Shown: positions 22,437 to 33,620, numbered from the stretch's first letter. The stretch: DNA of 64,000 nt from Gambelia wislizenii (GCA_030847615.1 JAUMIR010000004.1:85281001-85345000); one strand, 5' to 3'. Notes: a model not told the origin generated them from the letters alone. Program-made: numbers and translations.

Positions 22437-22975
22437 TTTCAAGATCGCAGGCATGTGAAGAAGCCATACGCGTTTGTTGTTCAACTAGGCACGCCTGCAA
22501 ATCAAGATTTTTATTTGTAAAAAGCAGTGCATAAATTCAATAAATACAGCAGTAGTGGTAAACTTAGGCAGAAGGTATAAAAGTTCCAGAAGAAAAATAA
22601 ATATCTTACTTATCATTGGAAGGAAAGTAGAGAGATAGTTCTTGATGAGAAAAGTGTCATAGAATGAGAGCGCTTTTAAACAGATATTCCATGGAGTTTT
22701 TATATTGTAAGCCGCCCCGATTGCGTTGCAGAGGGGCGGGATAGAAATAAAATTTTATTATTATTATTATTATAAGATGGTGAGCACGAATGAATCACTC
22801 ATGTTTTTATTGTTAACAGTTGCTGCTGCTGAACAGTATTTTTTAAAGGCTTTTCCCATGGAGTATTTTGAGTTTTTTAATCTCCCCCTTCTGAATATGG
22901 CAAAATGGTGCAGGATCTCATTGGGACAAAAGGTATTCTCTAATTTCATGCAGAGTCTTTTCACCATATAGACTA
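22437..22975 (+). mobile_element. Dispersed repeat family G, copy 1, interrupted
   Basis: Shares the core AAGATCGCAGGCATGTGAAG, ACGCCTGCAAATCAAGAT and GTTGCTGCTGCTGAACAGTA with copies at 23725-24330 (plus) and about 45955-46180 (minus). A 265-bp insertion with AAGAT duplicated at 22504-22508 and 22774-22778 splits it. Class unknown; no coding capacity. Confidence 0.6.
22508..22773 (+). mobile_element. Chimeric L2 3' end plus local sequence insertion
   Basis: 22695-22773 is an L2 3' terminus (TTGTAAGCCGCCCCGATTGC, GAGGGGCGGGATAGAAATAA, then (ATT)n). 22508-22694 instead matches the downstream sequence at 23098-23280 almost perfectly. Both parts lie between one pair of AAGAT duplications, so they integrated together. 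Confidence 0.75.
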
Positions 22976-23097
22976 GCCCTTGCATTCCAGCAGCAAGAAG
23001 CCTCTCCTTACACTTACAGCTAGTGTTGTAGGCTTCCTATTCTATTCACTGTAGTGCTGTTTTATAGCCTGTCAGGCAGAAGAGCCTGAGCGTAGGA

Positions 23098-23280
23098 TTT
23101 ATTTGTAAAAAGCAGTGCATAAATTCAATAAATACAGCAGTAGTGGTAAACTTAGGCAGAAGGTATAAAAGTTCCAGAAGAAAAATAAATATCTTACTTA
23201 TCAGTGGAAGGAAAGTAGAGATAGTTCTTGATGAAAAAAGTGTCATAGAATGAGAGCGCTTTTAAACAGATATTCCATGG
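23098..23280 (+). repeat. Direct duplicate (likely source) of 22508-22694
   Basis: Begins TTTATTTGTAAAAAGCAGTG and ends CAGATATTCCATGG. It differs from the upstream copy by only a few substitutions and small indels over ~185 bp. Confidence 0.9.
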
Positions 23281-23724
23281 TATTGCATAGTGCTTCATGG
23301 TATAAAAAGATAGGGTTTAAGGCCATAACAGGAAAAAAATGGCTTATAATATTTTACTGAGTAAAAGAAAGCTAAACTAGATGCATCTTATTTAACCTGC
23401 TCCCCTTTTATTCAATATGTTAATGACAAAAAAAAAAAAAAAGATTTTCCAGGTAAATATAGAGTAGACTGGTCGAAGAAAGTGTAATTGAAGGGGATAT
23501 TAATTTACATCATTTGTGCTGTTTTTCTGTTCTTGGATCTATTATTATAATGTTATGATTCACATAACAGTAGAAGATTTGAATAAGAACCTTTTCTGTG
23601 CTGTTCCCCAACCCCTTGTTATTGTATTAATTGCTGGGCAGGGAATTTCAAGAGGGGAATGAGGGGAGGGGTTTGTTGTTGTTTTAGGGATCTCTGTCGT
23701 AATGTTTTTTTGTGAGGGGGTTCG

Positions 23725-24330
23725 GTAGATCGTAGGCATGTGAAGCTATCTGTGTTTGCTGGGCAAACGGATATGCTTACGAATCAAGATGGCGGCTGCA
23801 AATGAATTTCTTGCATTTTTACTTACCAATTTGCTGCTGCAGAATAGTATTTATTTTTAAAAAACTATTCCCAAAGTGTGATAGAGTGACTGTTCACCTT
23901 AACAGAAAAGCTAAAACAAACAAACAAAAAAAACCCAGCAAACCCACAGTTTATCACATTACTGCTCACTTGCTAAGGCAAAAAAACAACATGGTGGTTC
24001 CGGGTAGTTGTCTTGTTAGCAAGCCTCGCCCACGCCCACGCTCATCCAGCCAATCAGCTTTCAGCTTCTACTCATTTGGGAAAGGCAATCTAATCAAATT
24101 GCTTGGCCCAACAAGCAGGAATGTGCATCCCCCCCCACCACTGTTGTGTAAAACCTCCAGGAAAAGCCACAAACACTTTTCCTGCAGAGTATATGGCATA
24201 TTTAGCCCCCCCCCCTCTTCTGAATATGGTAACACAATATGGGATGCCATTAAAATGGGTTGTATTTTCCTTGGATTCCATGAGGAGTATTTTCCCTGTT
24301 TAGACAACCCCTTAGTTTGATGTAATGTTT
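23725..24330 (+). mobile_element. Dispersed repeat family G, copy 2
   Basis: AGATCGTAGGCATGTGAAGC, ACGAATCAAGATGGCGGC and TTTGCTGCTGCAGAATAGT match copy 1. It then extends through TTCTGAATATGG and AGGAGTATTTTCCC. Homopolymer C and A runs suggest age. Confidence 0.5.
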
Positions 24331-24774
24331 TAAACACTCAATAAAAAATATAAAAGAACCACTTGCAAAAAAAAAAAAAATGGGGATATGAGATTTCTTG
24401 GACAAGCTAAGGGATCTCATTCAAGATCTTACAGCAAGGATGGGGAAAATGTAGCCCTAAGGTGACAAGTGGTCCCAAAGCTGGTTTTGTGACCCTTCAC
24501 ACTTCTTGACTCCTAAGATTGCAGGCTAAAAAAGAGGTAATTGCTACTCTTGAAAGCCTATTGGAACAGCAATTCACTTTTTAAATAGGCTGAAGCTGCT
24601 CTGCACTGATTAACATAATAAAAACCCATTTTCAGAGCAGAACAGAACTCCAAACACAGTTTGGTTTTGTTGATTTTGTAACATCTTTTACAGTTCACAC
24701 AGCCCACCAGAAGGTGCTGGGGCAGAAAACTAGACCCAGGGCCCAAAGCAATTGTTCACTCCTGTCCTGGGTTC

Positions 24775-24880
24775 CCATTACACTATACAGTTGTAACACT
24801 ATGATTCCATTTCAACTGCCATGGCCCAACATCCCATGGACTCCTGGGATTTGCATTTTAGGGAGCAGCATTTAGAATAA
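24775..24880. mobile_element. Foldback MITE family F fragment
   Basis: ACAGTTGTAACACTATGATT, CAACTGCCATGG and GACTCCTGGGATTTGC correspond to one arm of the family F palindrome. Confidence 0.55.
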
Positions 24881-25689
24881 AACAGTGACCTAAGTGACCA
24901 TCCACTAACATGGCCCATATTTCCCCCCATCTCTGATTCCACCTGATTCAGGGTCAAACCACACATTAAAAAAAAATATTTCTTTCCCAAAACAGCAAAG
25001 TAAACCAGAGGGTTTTTAAAACTGTCTTAAACCCCTCAGCTGTCAAAAAGAAGTGTTTTCACATCAGAGTGAGAGGAACATCCTGTGTTCCAACAGGACT
25101 GGGATCAAGGTGAGGATGCATTTATTTAGCCTATGTAGATTCAGCCCTAGACTCCCTTAATATTTTAAACATTTTTTTCCTGCTTCCATCGCAGAGGTAC
25201 GTTGCCCTTCAGTCTTCAAGCAACCAGACCTATTTATCTCCACCCTGAGTGAGAAGAACTATGTTATGACTAGACTTCCATCTCCTCTCTTCAGAAGCAA
25301 TCTGCCAAAAAAAAAAAAAAACCAAGGCCTTGCTGTACAAACAGATCGTAAGGAATGGAGGCAGAAGCTTTTAGCACAGTCATGATGGAATCATTGTAGT
25401 TAATCATGGAGTCTACTTAGGTCAGCTTCTGCTTGTAAAGATGCAGTTATCAAACACATTAGATGAAACAGATGGGGTACAGCAGTGGCACAGAGTGGAT
25501 ACAACCACAGAAGAGCCCTTTCCCTGCATTATCATTAGTGCCAACACTTTGCCATGCTGAGAATGTTGATTAAATATTGGTTGGCACTAACTGATGTTGG
25601 TAGAATTCAGAATGCCCATTTTGCTTATGCCAACAGCTCTTAGTCTGTGATTTTCATGGTATTCAGGGTGTTACCCAAATTGGTGGGGG

Positions 25690-26540
25690 CCTGTGAGGGA
25701 ACCCACTTGTAACACCAAAATTACGTTATTAATAAGGGGGATTATAATAGCTCAAATGAATAGCTGTGAGAGGTCAGGTAACTTGTAACCTATGTATACT
25801 AACTATGTATACTAACTGCAGAGACTCCAAGTTAAAGTAAAATAAAATGGATTTTATTGGAAATAACATAGAAACATTCACAAATGCACTCATGCTCACA
25901 AGAGGAATCAAAGCTAATGAAGAGTATTGAGGAAGAAAGGTTGGATAGAGGAATAGATTTGGGAAGTATGGGTGATAGTTACCAGTCCTGAAGACTAGAG
26001 TTTCAGGTAGCAGAGAAGACTCTGACTTGGAGTTGAGGGTGGCACAGCGATCAGACAGAGCGACGGTGTCCAACCGTGGCACATGTGGCTATTATTTGGG
26101 GCTAATATATATACTCTGTTTCATATCCTGAAGGCATGATTTTAACTTGGAACAAAGTTTAGATGGGTTTCCTACCATTAAAGGAAACCATGACTTTGCT
26201 AATTGTTGTTAATGGCTGAGATATTAGAATTGATGGGTTTATGACAACCTTTGCATTGTGTGATGGGAAAGGTGCAAGGAAAGGCTTTCTGGGGATAAGC
26301 GGGTTCTAGTCACTTGTTTGTTTGTGATGGATGATTCAAAGCACATGTGTCAGTGATGCTGTTGTTTACTAGGCGCTTTGCTTAAGCCTATCTTGGGCAT
26401 GTTAATTGGATATTTTCCATGACACCTTCATTTAGGTTCTCGTGACTCCACCTGACCCCACCATTGGTTGCCCTGGTCTACTTAGACCTCGTGAAGTGTC
26501 TCATTATTGCCAATTATGAAGTATTATAGGGAGGGGAGTG
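25690..26540 (-). mobile_element. LTR-like repeat, copy 1
   Basis: Homologous to 27520-28515 and 51690-53420 (shared GAGAGGTCAGGTAA, ACCTATGTATAC and AATGGCTGAGATATTAGAAT-type blocks). On the minus strand it has a polyadenylation-type AATAAAATCC near 25855. Just beyond its 3' end at about 25718-25695 lies TGGTGTTACAAGTGGG, which resembles a primer-binding site. No gag or pol is visible, so it is a solo LTR plus leader or a degraded element. Confidence 0.5.
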
Positions 26541-26658
26541 TAAGGCATGGTAACAAGGGGGTCCATGGATCAGGCACACATACAAAAATTCTGCACTCTT
26601 TTCCCACTTGCTTTGAAATTGTCTTTATGGGAAAAATTTCTTTTAAAATGTCAAATTA

Positions 26659-27239
26659 CAGTCCTCCCTTCTAATTTGCGGGGGTTATGGGCGGAGCACC
26701 CCCACGAAATTGAAAAAACGCAAATAACTTTCTTCCCTCCCTCCCAGTGAGCTCCCCTGGTAAAGCAGCAGCAGGGCCTGGAAAGCCTCACTGCCACCTG
26801 TTCGATCCCCCCCTTCCAAAGCAGCAGGGAGGCTTACGAAGCCTCCCCGCCGCATATCCGCACCCTCCCCCCACCCCTTCCAAAGTGGTGGAAGGCTTGC
26901 AAAGCCTCCCTGCCACTCACCTGCATCCTTCCCACCTCTTCCAAAGTGGTGGGGAGGCTTTGCAACCCCCCATCCGCAACCCCCCACCCCTGATTTCCTC
27001 CCACTCTGTTCCGTTTGTCAGTGGGGGGAGCCAGGGCTGATGAAAACCTTTCGGCTTTCTTCAGCCCAGGCTCTCCCTTGCCAAATGGAATGAAGCCAGA
27101 GGAAAGCCGTGCTTTCCCCGCAAAACCTCTGAGGGTTTGCTCGGCCTTTGCCTCCCCCCCACACCAGGGAACAAAGCCCAAGCAAAGCCTCAGCGGCTTT
27201 CTGTGAATACACAAAACTGCAAATTCCAAGGAACGACTA
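26659..27239. mobile_element. Tigger/pogo-like MITE with GC-rich repetitive core
   Basis: Ends CAGTCCTCCCTTCTAATTTG and CAAATTCCAAGGAACGACTA, flanked by TA. The interior (26760-27000) consists of imperfect ~60-70-bp units around TTCCAAAGTGGTGG and GAGGCTTTGCAA. Open frames occur on both strands as a by-product of high GC. Confidence 0.65.
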
Positions 27240-27339
27240 TATATTATTAAAATATTATTTCACTCCAAACAACTGTAGCATAGCATGGGATGGTGAACAT
27301 CATTCATAATGTGTGTGTATATGTATGTATGTGGCTTCA

Positions 27340-27450
27340 AGTTTCTTGTCAACTTATGGCAATCCTATGAATAATATAGGGTTTTCTAAGGCAAAAAATT
27401 CTCAGAGGAGGTTTGCCATTGTCTTCCTCTAAAATACAGCCTACAGCGCC
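27340..27450 (-). mobile_element. SINE/BovB tail fragment
   Basis: CAACTTATGGCAATCCTATG, then AGAGGAGGTTTGCCATTGTC, the reverse complement of the SINE tail and body seen at 53908. Confidence 0.65.
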
Positions 27451-27519
27451 TGGCATTTCTTGGCAGTTCCCCATTAAATGGTTAAGCAAAACTCTCATGT
27501 CCATGGAAAAGGTCCACAT

Positions 27520-28515
27520 GTGTATTGATCTTATAATGGGAAATTATAGCAACTTGATAGCCTGCGAGAGGTTGCCTAACGTATGAGATCTTTTAAGCCA
27601 TGTATGCTAGTGGAGCTAAGGAAAAACACAGAGCAAGAGACCAAACATAACCTGAAGAAACTTTACTGAACTGCATTCACAAACTATCAGAGTAAGGCAG
27701 GAAATAGAAGTAGATTAGATTGATGCTTCGGGGCTATACTGCACCTGGCCCTGAAGAGGAGGGCTCCTCAGGAGTAACAGCAAGGTGATGCACCAAAAGT
27801 GAGGCGGGCGGAACTAGGGCAGGGAGTTAGAATTATAGAAGCAGGGAGAGGTAGCGCCTTCTGGGCAAGATGCCAGCGAGGGGTCGGAGGAGCATTAAGG
27901 GATTTAGGAAGAGAGAGGGAGGGGGGAAGGAAGGAAGGCAGAGGATAGGTGTAGAGGATAGAGCAAGGACTGGTGTAGAGGATAGAGCAAGGAGGTCTGA
28001 ATGCAACAAACTGATTTTTCCAGGGGTTTTAATAGAAAAAATCCCTTTGAAAGTGCAATCTAGATGAAAGAAACATTTGTTCTCAGATGGTTCCCAATGA
28101 CTGAAACAAAGGAATCCCAGATAAGCCATGAACTGGAAGATAGGTGTACCTTTAGAACTGGTGATTGACAAAAACCCTCCTTTTGTATTGTGGATATGCA
28201 GATGAAGAAATAGTCTTAACATGGCAATGGGAACTCCCAGCCACAAGTATGGTCTTTCCTTACCAGAGATGAAGCAGGAAGAACCTTTTCCTACTTCAAA
28301 GAGTTATCACATTTATCCCACAAGGTGTGAATGTTGGAAAATTTACTAGGCTCCCTCCTGGCTAGCACATGCTCCCCTGGCCGATGTTTTTCCCGTCAGC
28401 CCTTGAAAAGCCCAAGTTGGCCAAATTCATATCAAAATATTGCCAATTATAAGTGAACCAAGGTGGGGAATGATGGGATCGGCTTTTAGGGGATAATAAG
28501 TCTCGTTACACAAGT
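27520..28515 (-). mobile_element. LTR-like repeat, copy 2
   Basis: GCCTGCGAGAGGTTGCCTAA, GAAACTTTACTGAACTGCAT and ATTGCCAATTATAAGT correspond to segments of copies 1 and 3. A GA-rich expansion sits near 27900-27990. More diverged; no coding region. Confidence 0.45.
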
Positions 28516-29345
28516 AGTAACCAGGTCTGCTTCTGCTTAGCTTTCAAAATCAGACAAGATTTGGTGACTTCACAGTATGTAGGCCATTAAAATAATAACA
28601 GTTGCCAGGTTATGGGATAGAGGGTCCATAGTTTTCATCAGATTCTCAAAAGGGTCCATGATCACTGAACATTTAAGAACCAATAGCTTAGACAATCATA
28701 CCTACTCTTAATCAAAAAATTGACCTTAATTCTAGTACTTACCAGGCCACTGACAGTTTCAAAGAAATGTGCATGCATTAACTAATTAAGGAAGGAAGAG
28801 GCAGGAAGTGAGACCAGAAGTTATGCAATGAATTTAGAACAATGTCATCATCAACATGTTTTCTTTAGCCATTTCCTCTGGGAACTAAAGCCAGAATAGG
28901 AGGTCATTTGGGATCCAGATTATTATATCTTCACCAGATCTTGTTAATTATTGGCCTTTTGAATTAAGTTGCCTGTGCTACTTTCCACTATCCTTCAATG
29001 TTTAACAAATCCAGTGCTTAACATTTGCAGACCAAATCTGTTCCTAACAGAAATCCATTCATTTTCTTATGGTTATGCTAGAGGTCTGCTTTTTTCATAT
29101 GGTAACATGGGGTGAAAAGAGCATTCATGAGTCTTATGAAAGAAAAACACCATGCATTTTATCAATGACCTCTTCTGGAAATCATGTTGGTTCTGTGTTA
29201 CCAAACAAACTGCAAGTTGATTTTATGTTGTAGTGTATATGGAAAACAACAACACCTTTAGTTTTCAAAACTTAAGCAAATGTCTGAGGACTGCTTTGTT
29301 ACTTCCTTTCTGAAGACTGCTTTGTCATGAACAGACCAGAAGAAG
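28516..29345. other. No recognisable feature
   Basis: AT-rich unique-looking sequence without open frames or TE ends. Confidence 0.35.
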
Positions 29346-29349
29346 ACTG

Positions 29350-29638
29350 GCTGAGTAGGTTATGGGAGTAGTCAATGCCTCTCTACAGCAAGGCAGGGTC
29401 CCAACCCAATATGCCTCAAGGAAACAGTTGTAAGACCTCTACTGAAAAAGCCATTCCAGGATCCTACCATACTGAATAACTGTCAGCCAGTCTCCAATAT
29501 TCCATTTTTGAGCATGCTATTATGTTATAGCCTCCCAGTTCCAGGGAGCCCTGGATATAATGAATTATCTAAATCCATTTCAATCTGGCTTCAGACCTGG
29601 CTGTGGGGTGCAGACAAACCATTCCTTGCACTCCTAAG
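29350..29638 (+). mobile_element. L2-type LINE RT fragment
   Basis: Across two frames the plus strand reads like RPLLKKPFQDPTILNN, CQPVSNIPF and a degraded FQSGFRPG region, the N-terminal RT motifs of L2-type ORF2. It ends where the MITE at 29639 begins. Confidence 0.65.
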
Positions 29639-30211
29639 GACTTTATCAGATGCAGCCCCTTTAAATGCTCTTTTGCCAGCATTAAAAAAAAAAAAAGAGG
29701 CATTTTTATGCTGGCAAAAGAACATTTCCCTCCACACTTACCTTCTAATCCCGTCAAAAGCTCCCAACAATAAAGAGGAAGTGAACGGAGCCCCATTCAC
29801 TTCCTCATTTGAAATCTCAACTGATTTCATTGCACAGGAAATTTAAAAAGAAAAAGAAACGTCAAAAAGTGATGCAAAGCATGTACACACAATTTAAAAG
29901 TCCCAAGTAACCAAGGAAGGGGCATAAAAAGAGCTAAATGTACCTGGATGCCCCAATCTGACCTGGAAATGTTTGTGCGAGAGCAGCCATTGTCGGGGTA
30001 AGTCCAAGATTTAAACGGTCCAAGGTATCATATGCCAGCAATGCCAGCAAAAAAGCAGCAGGGGTATCTACTGACAGCTTAAGCCATCAGTTAAAAAGCA
30101 TGGGATTTGCACTGTTTTTAACCACGAAAGGGTGACGTCGTCTGATCAGCACGCCCTTCACGGTTATGTGGTGTTGTTATGATGCCGTATTTTCCATGTC
30201 TGATAAAGTCT
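29639..30211 (+). mobile_element. 4-bp-TSD MITE family M, subfamily 1
   Basis: 573 bp with ends GACTTTATCAGATG and ATGTCTGATAAAGTCT, flanked by TAAG at 29635-29638 and 30212-30215. A subterminal hairpin pairs CTTTTGCCAGCAT with ATGCTGGCAAAAG. No transposase. Confidence 0.85.
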
Positions 30212-30385
30212 TAAGTCTTGTATTCCACTGTATTCAAAACCTTAAAAAAAACACAATGACAAATAAAGTAAGACTCGGGGGACTTTGTTCTCGATGCTAA
30301 CTTTTGCTTTCTCTGTCCACTCGCTTGTATACTCAGGTAACAAATGCACATCAGAAATTTGATGTTGCATGCTGTGTGCCTCTAA

Positions 30386-30604
30386 AGCTGCTGCCACACT
30401 ACAGAAATAATGCACTTTCACACTGCTTTAACTATCGTGGCTCCATCCTATGGAATCCTGGGATTTGTAGTTTGTTGTGGCACCTGAGTTCTCTGACAGA
30501 GAAGGCTAAATATCTCACAAAGCTACAAATCCCAGAATTCCATAGCATTGAGCCATGGCAGTTAAAGTGCTGTCAAACTGCCTTATTTCTGTAATATGAC
30601 AGCA
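30386..30604. mobile_element. Foldback MITE family F
   Basis: GCTGCTGCCACACTACAGAA and complementary CTGTAATATGACAGCAGC ends, with GGGATTTGTAGTTTG and GCTACAAATCCCAG in the middle. Nearly the whole element is palindromic. Confidence 0.8.
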
Positions 30605-30730
30605 GCCTAAGTCAATTCCAACTTACAGCAACTCTGTCGTAAGGTTTTCTTGGCTACATTTTTATTCAGAGGAGGCTTGCCATTGTCTTCCCCTTTAGGC
30701 TGAGAGAGTCTGACTTGACACCCAATAGGT
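30605..30730 (-). mobile_element. SINE/BovB tail fragment
   Basis: TCAATTCCAACTTACAGCAA, then AGAGGAGGCTTGCCATTGTC; reverse complement of the SINE 3' region. Confidence 0.6.
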
Positions 30731-32095
30731 TTCCACTTTTTGTTAAATAGCAGGAAAGTCTATGGCTATAGTAAAGTTTCATTTCCTGCTGCATTCACCC
30801 AGTCTGAGTTAGGTTGGACTCTGGGAAGGATGCAATTTCTCCACTCCAATCAGGTCCCTGCCCATGACAGTGCCCTTAAAATGTCACACATTATCAAGGC
30901 AGAAAGATGCAGCCACCAGAAGTCTCCTTAGCCCTGCCAAAAACCAACATGTGGCAACAGTACATCAGTTCTAAGTGCTTTCTCTCTATTATCTGCCTGA
31001 CTGGGCATCCATTTCCAAGTCTGCAAGAGCCTGGAGTGGGTATATCAGCTCTGAACACAGACAAGGACATAGTTTAGTTTATTTCAGACATAATAGCATA
31101 ATTCAACGAAAGGTATAGTATTATACACCTGCTAGTCATTCATTACAAGAAGAGCCAATACACACAGCTTGCATTGTTATAACAAGCCCACTTGGAACTC
31201 CAGAATTGTTGACTCACTCAGTGACTTATTACCGTATATTCCATCTCCCTGGCCTGAGGCTTAACATCCCTAAAGCATCTGTGACAGATACCTGTAGTCA
31301 TGTCCCAGAGCACAGGCACTCCATATCAGGCTGAGAAGTTCAATGAGCCACTGCTCACCCCATTTCAAGAAGACCCCTCAGCATCCCTTTATGTATCTTC
31401 CTAGCCTGTAGATGAAGCCTTCCCCTCTATCTCAGATTCCAAGGACAAGTCTGTCCCTCTGTCACAAAGGAACACAAGGCTACATAAATAGTCATGGCTC
31501 CTTTAAGAAGTGTAACCAGCATCCAAAGTCTTAGCCCTGACCTTCTTAAGACCTAAGTTGCCTGCCACCCCTTGTTAAGACATCCTCTCTCTCTTAATCA
31601 GGGAATACTCCAGCCAGTATCTTCTGCAGCATGCCCTCCAAGGTTGTGACAGTTTTTTGTATTGTTGTGATCTCACTTTACCTGATGTGATATGAAAAGA
31701 TTTGTGCTATAGGCCACTTCCCATGCCAGCTTCCTCACTAGGGCATCCCTCCAATGTTTCTATGGATGGCACCCTCCATATCCTCTTGAAGCAGATTGTA
31801 ATGAGCAGCTTTTGGGACTGGGAGGCTCTTTATGTTTACATTGACTGCCCTTTAGCCCAATGTTTCCCATACTCCTCTCATTTTTAACATGAGTCCTACA
31901 TTTTTAGCTTTTGTATGAGGTAAACTTTTAGCTATATGTTTGCTTTGACTGTTGTAAACCACTTTGACTCTCAGTTTGGGGAATAGGCAGAATAACAACA
32001 ACATCAACAACAGAATCTGGTGCTAATCTTCTGTAAACATTCAGAGAGAGATGCTCTGGACAACTGTAGGCATGCAGTCTAGAAATGGTTTTATA
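30731..32095. other. Mostly unique; LINE 3'-end remnant near 31900-31995
   Basis: No feature until TTGTAAACCACTTTGACTCT at 31951, which resembles an L2-type LINE 3' terminus on the plus strand followed by (AAC)n. Confidence 0.4.
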
Positions 32096-32131
32096 ACTTA
32101 GGCTACTGGCACACTGCAGAAATAATGCAGT

Positions 32132-33235
32132 TTGACATCATTTAATTTAATGGCAGAGCTTGAAGAAGACGACGGCATCTATATACGTTACCGTACTGAT
32201 GGTAGCTTGTTTAACTTAAGCCGTCTGAGGGCTCACACTAAGACTCTAAACTATCTAGTCCATGAGCTGCTCTTCGCCGATGATGCTGCCCTTGTTGCCC
32301 ACACAGAAGCAGCTCTGCAGCGCCTAACGTCCTGCTTTGCAACAGCTGCAGAGCTGTTTGGGCTAGAAGTTAGCCTGAAGAAAACAGAAGTTCTTTACCA
32401 GCCTGCACCACAGGACGAACACCACCATCCCCACATTGCCGTCGGCAAATCTGTGCTCAAGTCCGTTCAGCAGTTCACCTACCTGGGAAGCATCATCTCC
32501 TCAGATGCCAAGATTGACAAAGAGATCGATCACAGATTAGCAAAGGCATATAGTGCATTTGGAAGACTTCACAAAAGAGTCTGGAGCAATAAACACCTGA
32601 GGCAAAGCACAAAAATCAGTGTGTATAGAGCCATCGTACTGTCTATCCTCCTTTATGGATCTGAAACATGGGTCATCTATCGCCACCACCTACGACTCCT
32701 CGAGCGCTTTCATCAGCGCTGTCTACGCACAATCCTAAATATACACTGGACTGACTATGTGACGAATGTTGCTGTCCTTGAGCAAGCAGGGATCACCAGC
32801 ATTGAGGCCATGATATTGAGAACGCAGCTGCGCTGGGCAGGGCACGTTTCTAGGATGGAGGACCATCGCCTCCCCAAAATACTACTCTACGGTGAACTCG
32901 CCACAGGTCAGCGTAAGAGGGGTGCTCCAAAAAAGCGATACAAAGACTCCCTGAAACAACATCTCAGGCTCGGCCAAATTGATCACCAACAGTGGTCCGC
33001 CCTGGCCTCACATCGGGAGGCATGGAGACGCACTATCCACAATGCTGCAGCCTTATTTGAGAACTCACGACGAACAAGTCTTGAAGAGAAACGACAACGC
33101 AGAAAGAATCACAACCCAAAAACATCACCCAAGGAGACCTTCTGCTGTGCTTTTTGCAACCGGACTTGTTTATCTCGGATTGGCCTTTTTAGTCATCAGC
33201 GCGCTTGCAGAAAGCGCGGGATGAGTCCTTCCTGA
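32132..33235 (+). CDS. RTE-like LINE ORF2, C-terminal two-fifths, uninterrupted frame
   Basis: Reverse transcriptase remnant of an APE-type LINE, 5'-truncated within the RT domain. The first few codons belong to the host MITE; element coding begins at about 32145. Motifs in order: IYIRYRTDGSLFNLSRLRAH, catalytic LLFADDAALVAHTE (RT motif C), LEVSLKKTEVLYQPAP, FTYLGSIISSDAKID, LLYGSETWVI, then the post-RT region RTQLRWAGHVSRMED and LLYGELATGQRKRGAPKKR, and a terminal finger C-x2-C-x12-H-x3-C (CAFCNRTC...SHQRAC). The N-terminal endonuclease and early RT motifs are missing, so it cannot mobilise itself. The frame is open to the natural stop at 33233-33235, implying a recent insertion. The very short 3' UTR favours an RTE-type clade; the assignment is from memory. 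Confidence 0.85.
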   Translation: MTSFNLMAELEEDDGIYIRYRTDGSLFNLSRLRAHTKTLNYLVHELLFADDAALVAHTEAALQRLTSCFATAAELFGLEVSLKKTEVLYQPAPQDEHHHPHIAVGKSVLKSVQQFTYLGSIISSDAKIDKEIDHRLAKAYSAFGRLHKRVWSNKHLRQSTKISVYRAIVLSILLYGSETWVIYRHHLRLLERFHQRCLRTILNIHWTDYVTNVAVLEQAGITSIEAMILRTQLRWAGHVSRMEDHRLPKILLYGELATGQRKRGAPKKRYKDSLKQHLRLGQIDHQQWSALASHREAWRRTIHNAAALFENSRRTSLEEKRQRRKNHNPKTSPKETFCCAFCNRTCLSRIGLFSHQRACRKRGMSPS

Positions 33236-33265
33236 ATCTTCGTTTGCGAAGAAAAGCCAGAGAGA
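33233..33265 (+). other. LINE 3' terminus: stop, hairpin, (GA)n
   Basis: One base after the TGA stop comes TCTTCGTTTGCGAAGA (33237-33252), a 6-bp perfect stem with a TTTG loop, then AAAGCCAGAGAGA and the end of the element. The same block ends the copies at 8143, 9115, 13838, 18970 and 48768. It is the likely recognition structure for the reverse transcriptase (inference). Confidence 0.75.
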
Positions 33266-33584
33266 ATTGCCATAGATCCAGCCTATGGAATTCTGGGATT
33301 TGTAGTTTTGTGAGATATTTAGCCTCTGCCAGAAAGCTCTGGTTCCACAACAAACTACAAATCCCAGGATTCCACAGAATGGAGCCATGATAGCTAAAGC
33401 AGTGTCAAGCTGTGTTATTTCTGATGTGTGTCAGCAGCCTCAAAGTAAGATGGTATCAGTTCTTTAGCACAAATGGTCTCCTTTTGTATTACTTCCACAC
33501 TGTTGTTGCTTCTCAACTCCCTCATCTAGTCATGCATGGAATACAACCAGAGAAAAGAGCAAAGGATTACATTGATGATGTCTT

Positions 33585-33585
33585 T

Positions 33586-33620
<35 letters not shown>

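Larger units (their letters stand above)
32100..33442. mobile_element. Foldback MITE family F interrupted by the RTE-like LINE
   Basis: The left arm (32100-32145: TACTGGCACACTGCAGAAAT, GTTTGACATCATTTAA) and the rest (33267-33442: CCAGCCTATGGAATTCTGGG through GATGTGTGTCAGCAGCC) are the two pieces of one element. Joined, they match 4236-4454. The LINE at 32145-33265 therefore inserted later. Confidence 0.8.

Noticed and set aside
26685..27229. Overlapping open frames on both strands in the GC-rich Tigger-like element
   Set aside because: Low stop-codon frequency in high-GC repeats explains them; no protein features.
30304..30594. 96-codon plus-strand frame
   Set aside because: It reads through a palindromic foldback MITE and has no independent support.
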